Positions 61,943-64,000 of a stretch of 64,000 nt of DNA are shown here, piece by piece. A model generated the notes under the pieces. It made no database searches, was not told the origin of the DNA, and saw only the letters and a program-made list of their open reading frames with translations. The translations under genes were made by a program, and so were the position numbers. Positions within the stretch are counted from its first letter, which is position 1; every line of letters begins with the position of its first letter. The stretch is from Flammeovirga yaeyamensis (GTDB lineage: Bacteria; Bacteroidota; Bacteroidia; Cytophagales; Flammeovirgaceae). Where the stretch lies: NCBI RefSeq assembly GCF_018736045.1, contig NZ_CP076132.1:548001-612000 (forward strand), in the 5' to 3' direction.

Positions 61943-62551
61943 TTATTTACCTTCCTTATAAAGTACAGGGTTTAACGAAGGATCGTTGTACATTTTCATT
62001 TGCTTGTACACCTTCATGTATTTTTTACCTGCTGCAATATCATTTACTAATTCTTCGATAGCAGTTGATAAATCAACTCTTTGCTCCAAAAGAATATCCA
62101 ATTTAGCTTGACAAGCTTCTTTGTGCTCAGGAGTAGCGTTTTCACGGTTTACTTCCTCTTGCATATGATAAATTTTCAAAGCAAGAATAGATAAACGGTC
62201 AATAGCCCATGCAGGAGACTCAGTATTGATACTTGCTCCATCTACCGCTGCAACATCTTTATATTTTTCCAAGAACCAACTGTCGATATATTCTACAACA
62301 TCTGTTCTTTCTTGGTTAGAAGCATCAATACGTCTTTTGATTTTCAACGCTTCATCTGGATTAATTTGAGGGTCACGGATGATGTCCTCTAAGTGCCATT
62401 GCACAGTATCGATCCAGTTTTTAAGATATAATAGGTGTTGGATATCTTCCTTATCAAATGGGTTTTCGATAGGAGTATCTACGTGGTCTTTTATATGATA
62501 AGTATCGATGCTTTGTGCAAAGATTTTATTACAATTTTCTGTAAACTGCAT
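61943..62551 (-). CDS. DUF4254 domain-containing protein
   Basis: 202 residues, helical, without signal or membrane segments. The family pattern runs through IQHLLYLKNWIDTVQWHLED, INPDEALKIKRRIDASNQER, DRLSILALKIYHM and LEQRVDLSTAIEELVNDI. The function of DUF4254 is not established. It lies 165 bases upstream of the GT9 gene on the same strand, and rlmB lies 50 bases further upstream. A role tied to surface polysaccharide synthesis is inferred from context only. Confidence 0.8.
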   Translation of the reverse strand: MQFTENCNKIFAQSIDTYHIKDHVDTPIENPFDKEDIQHLLYLKNWIDTVQWHLEDIIRDPQINPDEALKIKRRIDASNQERTDVVEYIDSWFLEKYKDVAAVDGASINTESPAWAIDRLSILALKIYHMQEEVNRENATPEHKEACQAKLDILLEQRVDLSTAIEELVNDIAAGKKYMKVYKQMKMYNDPSLNPVLYKEGK

Positions 62552-62601
62552 AGATGCTTTTGTTTGTTATCTATAAATTTTCACAAAGATAGAAAAATGC
62601 A

Positions 62602-63396
62602 TTAAGCATTCATCATTCTTTGTCTATTCGCTTCAAAAATGATGATACCGGCTGCAACACCAACATTCAATGAACTCACTTTACCTGTCATTGGAATTTT
62701 AGCCAATTTATCAGAGATATGAATTAATTCGCTATTGATACCGTCTTCCTCAGAACCCATAATAATAGCTGTTGGTCCTTCCAAATCGATGTAGTACACA
62801 TCTTTAGAACCTTTCTCAGTACAAGAAACTAACTGAAGTCCTGCTTCTTGAATCTCAATTACTGTTTGAGTTAAATTGTCAACTCTTGCTACAGGAATAT
62901 GGTTTAAGGCACCTGCTGATGTTCTTACAGCATCACTACCAATTTGTGCAGAACCTTTCTTAGGGATCACAATTAAATCTACTCCGGCACATTCCGCCGT
63001 TCTAGCGATGGCACCAAAGTTTCTAACATCAGTTACTCTGTCTAAAACCAGAACTAAAGGAACTTTACCTTCTTCGTAAGCAGTAGCAATTACATTTTGA
63101 GGATCCACATAGTCGATGGCTGGAACGAAACCAATCACCCCTTGGTGGTTCTTAGAAGTAATACGTTGTAATTTTTCTTGAGGAACACGAGAAACCACGA
63201 TACCTGCTTTGTTGGCCATTTTATGAATTGCCGCCACAGACTCGTTAGATGAATCTCTTTGAATAAATAATTTCTCGAATTGTTTTCCTGCTTCTAAGGC
63301 CTCGAAGATCGGCTGAATACCATACATGATATCTTCAGCATTTGTTTTTGGACGTGGTGATCTTCTAAAATGATTCTTTTTATTATTATCGTACAT
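62602..63396 (-). CDS. rlmB: 23S rRNA (guanosine-2'-O)-methyltransferase RlmB
   Basis: 264 residues from the ATG at 63396 (MYDNNKKNHFRRSPRPKTNA). The longer frame to 63462 adds residues unlike the family. SpoU/TrmH motifs: the N-terminal substrate domain (YGIQPIFEALEAGKQFEKLF), motif 1 LVLDRVTDVRNFGAIARTAE, motif 2 AIIMGSEEDGIN and motif 3 SLNVGVAAGIIIFE, with the trefoil knot. It methylates the 2'-O of G2251 (E. coli numbering) in the peptidyl transferase region. First of the rlmB-DUF4254 set. Confidence 0.9.
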   Translation of the reverse strand: MYDNNKKNHFRRSPRPKTNAEDIMYGIQPIFEALEAGKQFEKLFIQRDSSNESVAAIHKMANKAGIVVSRVPQEKLQRITSKNHQGVIGFVPAIDYVDPQNVIATAYEEGKVPLVLVLDRVTDVRNFGAIARTAECAGVDLIVIPKKGSAQIGSDAVRTSAGALNHIPVARVDNLTQTVIEIQEAGLQLVSCTEKGSKDVYYIDLEGPTAIIMGSEEDGINSELIHISDKLAKIPMTGKVSSLNVGVAAGIIIFEANRQRMMNA

Positions 63397-63539
63397 AATA
63401 TTGTAATGAACTTGGAAATGAACCCAGCACATAACTCTAATTGCACTTGGTTCCACATGCAAAGGTAATGGAAGAATTTAACAACTGATTAGAATAGTTG
63501 TAAACTTCTCATAATCATTTTATAAAAGGAGTGTTTTTT

Positions 63540-64000
63540 TTAGTTTACTTCATCATGTTGCTCACAAACATCGAATTGTGACATATCTTCTCTACCATTT
63601 GCAGAAATTTCGTCGTAGTTGCTTTGAATATCTGTTACACGGAATAACTCATCGTAATAGTACTCCCAGATTTCGTTATTTTCTTTATCTAAAGAAGGGA
63701 CTCCCCAATTGGTAGAAGTCATGATACTGTTTCTATACAGCTTACCGTGATACTCAAGTTTACCATTTCCTCTATGGTGATAACCTAATAGTGCATGACA
63801 TAATTCATGAGATACTGTAGAAAGCATCGCAGCTTCATCTCCATTCATATATTTCTTCCAATTCTTAGAAGTTTTATTGATGTTGACATTACTAGTCATT
63901 GGGTTACCCTTACCATTAATGCCTGAATAAGATGTTGTATGGATGGTGACTTTTTTATTTTTAAAGAAGACATTTCTTTTTGATGCCTCTTGAATATATC
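63540..64000 (-). CDS. Zinc metalloprotease-like protein, C-terminal part
   Basis: The frame is open to the window edge (upstream codons read YIQEASKRNVFFKNKKVTI...), so the gene begins beyond 64000 and the ATG at 63899 is internal. The motif TVSHELCHALLGYHH gives HExxH with a further His, as in zinc metallopeptidases. The tail is acidic (YYDELFRVTDIQSNYDEISA). A role as an exported or lipoprotein peptidase is likely in this phylum, but the signal region is outside the window. No closer family can be named. Confidence 0.65.
   Translation of the reverse strand, partial: YIQEASKRNVFFKNKKVTIHTTSYSGINGKGNPMTSNVNINKTSKNWKKYMNGDEAAMLSTVSHELCHALLGYHHRGNGKLEYHGKLYRNSIMTSTNWGVPSLDKENNEIWEYYYDELFRVTDIQSNYDEISANGREDMSQFDVCEQHDEVN

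Noticed and set aside
63540-63899. A complete 119-residue protease starting at the ATG at 63899
   Set aside because: The frame continues without a stop to base 64000, so the protein is longer and only its C-terminal part is seen.

Overview
The window looks like chromosomal DNA from a marine Bacteroidota, most likely of the Cytophagales and Flammeovirga-like (inference from gene content; no database was searched). The evidence is: low GC; many TAnnTTTG promoter elements of the Bacteroidota primary sigma factor; secreted proteins ending in type IX secretion (T9SS) sorting domains with the associated LPVEL...W.TATEIN..HF module; DUF4199, DUF4254 and SigZ-like genes; plant-type leucine-rich repeats in a lipoprotein; and FtsH, RsfS, EngB and RnpB of Bacteroidota character.

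Layout. 1-376 is the end of miaE. 759-7092 holds two twin 473-residue secreted T9SS proteins around an MFS transporter, pabB and a patch of gene remnants. 7238-11880 has two related membrane proteins of unknown function facing a TauE/SafE and SLC13 transporter pair. 12047-16388 has a large GAF/PAS sensor without a kinase domain, then a threonine aldolase gene. A complete IS3-family element (16399-17852) sits between that gene and its terminator. 17934-29218 is an accessory region: DUF4199, four more T9SS secreted proteins with one shared C-terminal module, and an opposing LRR lipoprotein. 29301-33090 is mostly housekeeping: a GDPD esterase, RNase P RNA, three tRNA-Asn, engB and fabD. 33150-34566 has a degenerate response-regulator receiver and a cyclophilin lipoprotein. 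34854-41574 is a TetR-TolC-HlyD-RND efflux operon. 41861-44143 has a LamG lipoprotein, a SigZ-like sigma factor with a cysteine-rich tail and an 89-residue protein with 22 cysteines. 44219-53653 carries an epimerase, a TrkA-like protein, udk, an aspartyl protease with a PDZ domain, birA, rsfS-ftsH, a DUF418 protein and a MarR regulator. 53716-54940 has a mini-protein that is little more than a T9SS sorting domain, then six tRNA-Lys and one tRNA-Leu. 55067-64000 has a TPR/SH3 protein, a second kinase-less sensor, a sugar transporter, a small Cys protein, a TRIC channel, a family 9 glycosyltransferase, DUF4254, rlmB and a partial HExxH metalloprotease.

How the genes work together. The clearest functional units are the efflux operon, rsfS-ftsH and the SLC13/TauE pair. 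The most promising little-described unit is 43141-44143. A sigma factor with a CxxC linker and a CC...CC tail precedes a metallothionein-like protein with its own CC...CC tail. Both are preceded by a near-identical two-block motif (TGCGTC, 15-16 nt, CGTCTATT), which suggests a self-regulated thiol or metal response. Other points of interest are the paired palindromes upstream of marR, a leader with three promoter-like repeats, an inverted repeat and an orphan terminator at 46746-46913, and the tandem tRNA-Lys array built on a ~104-bp unit.
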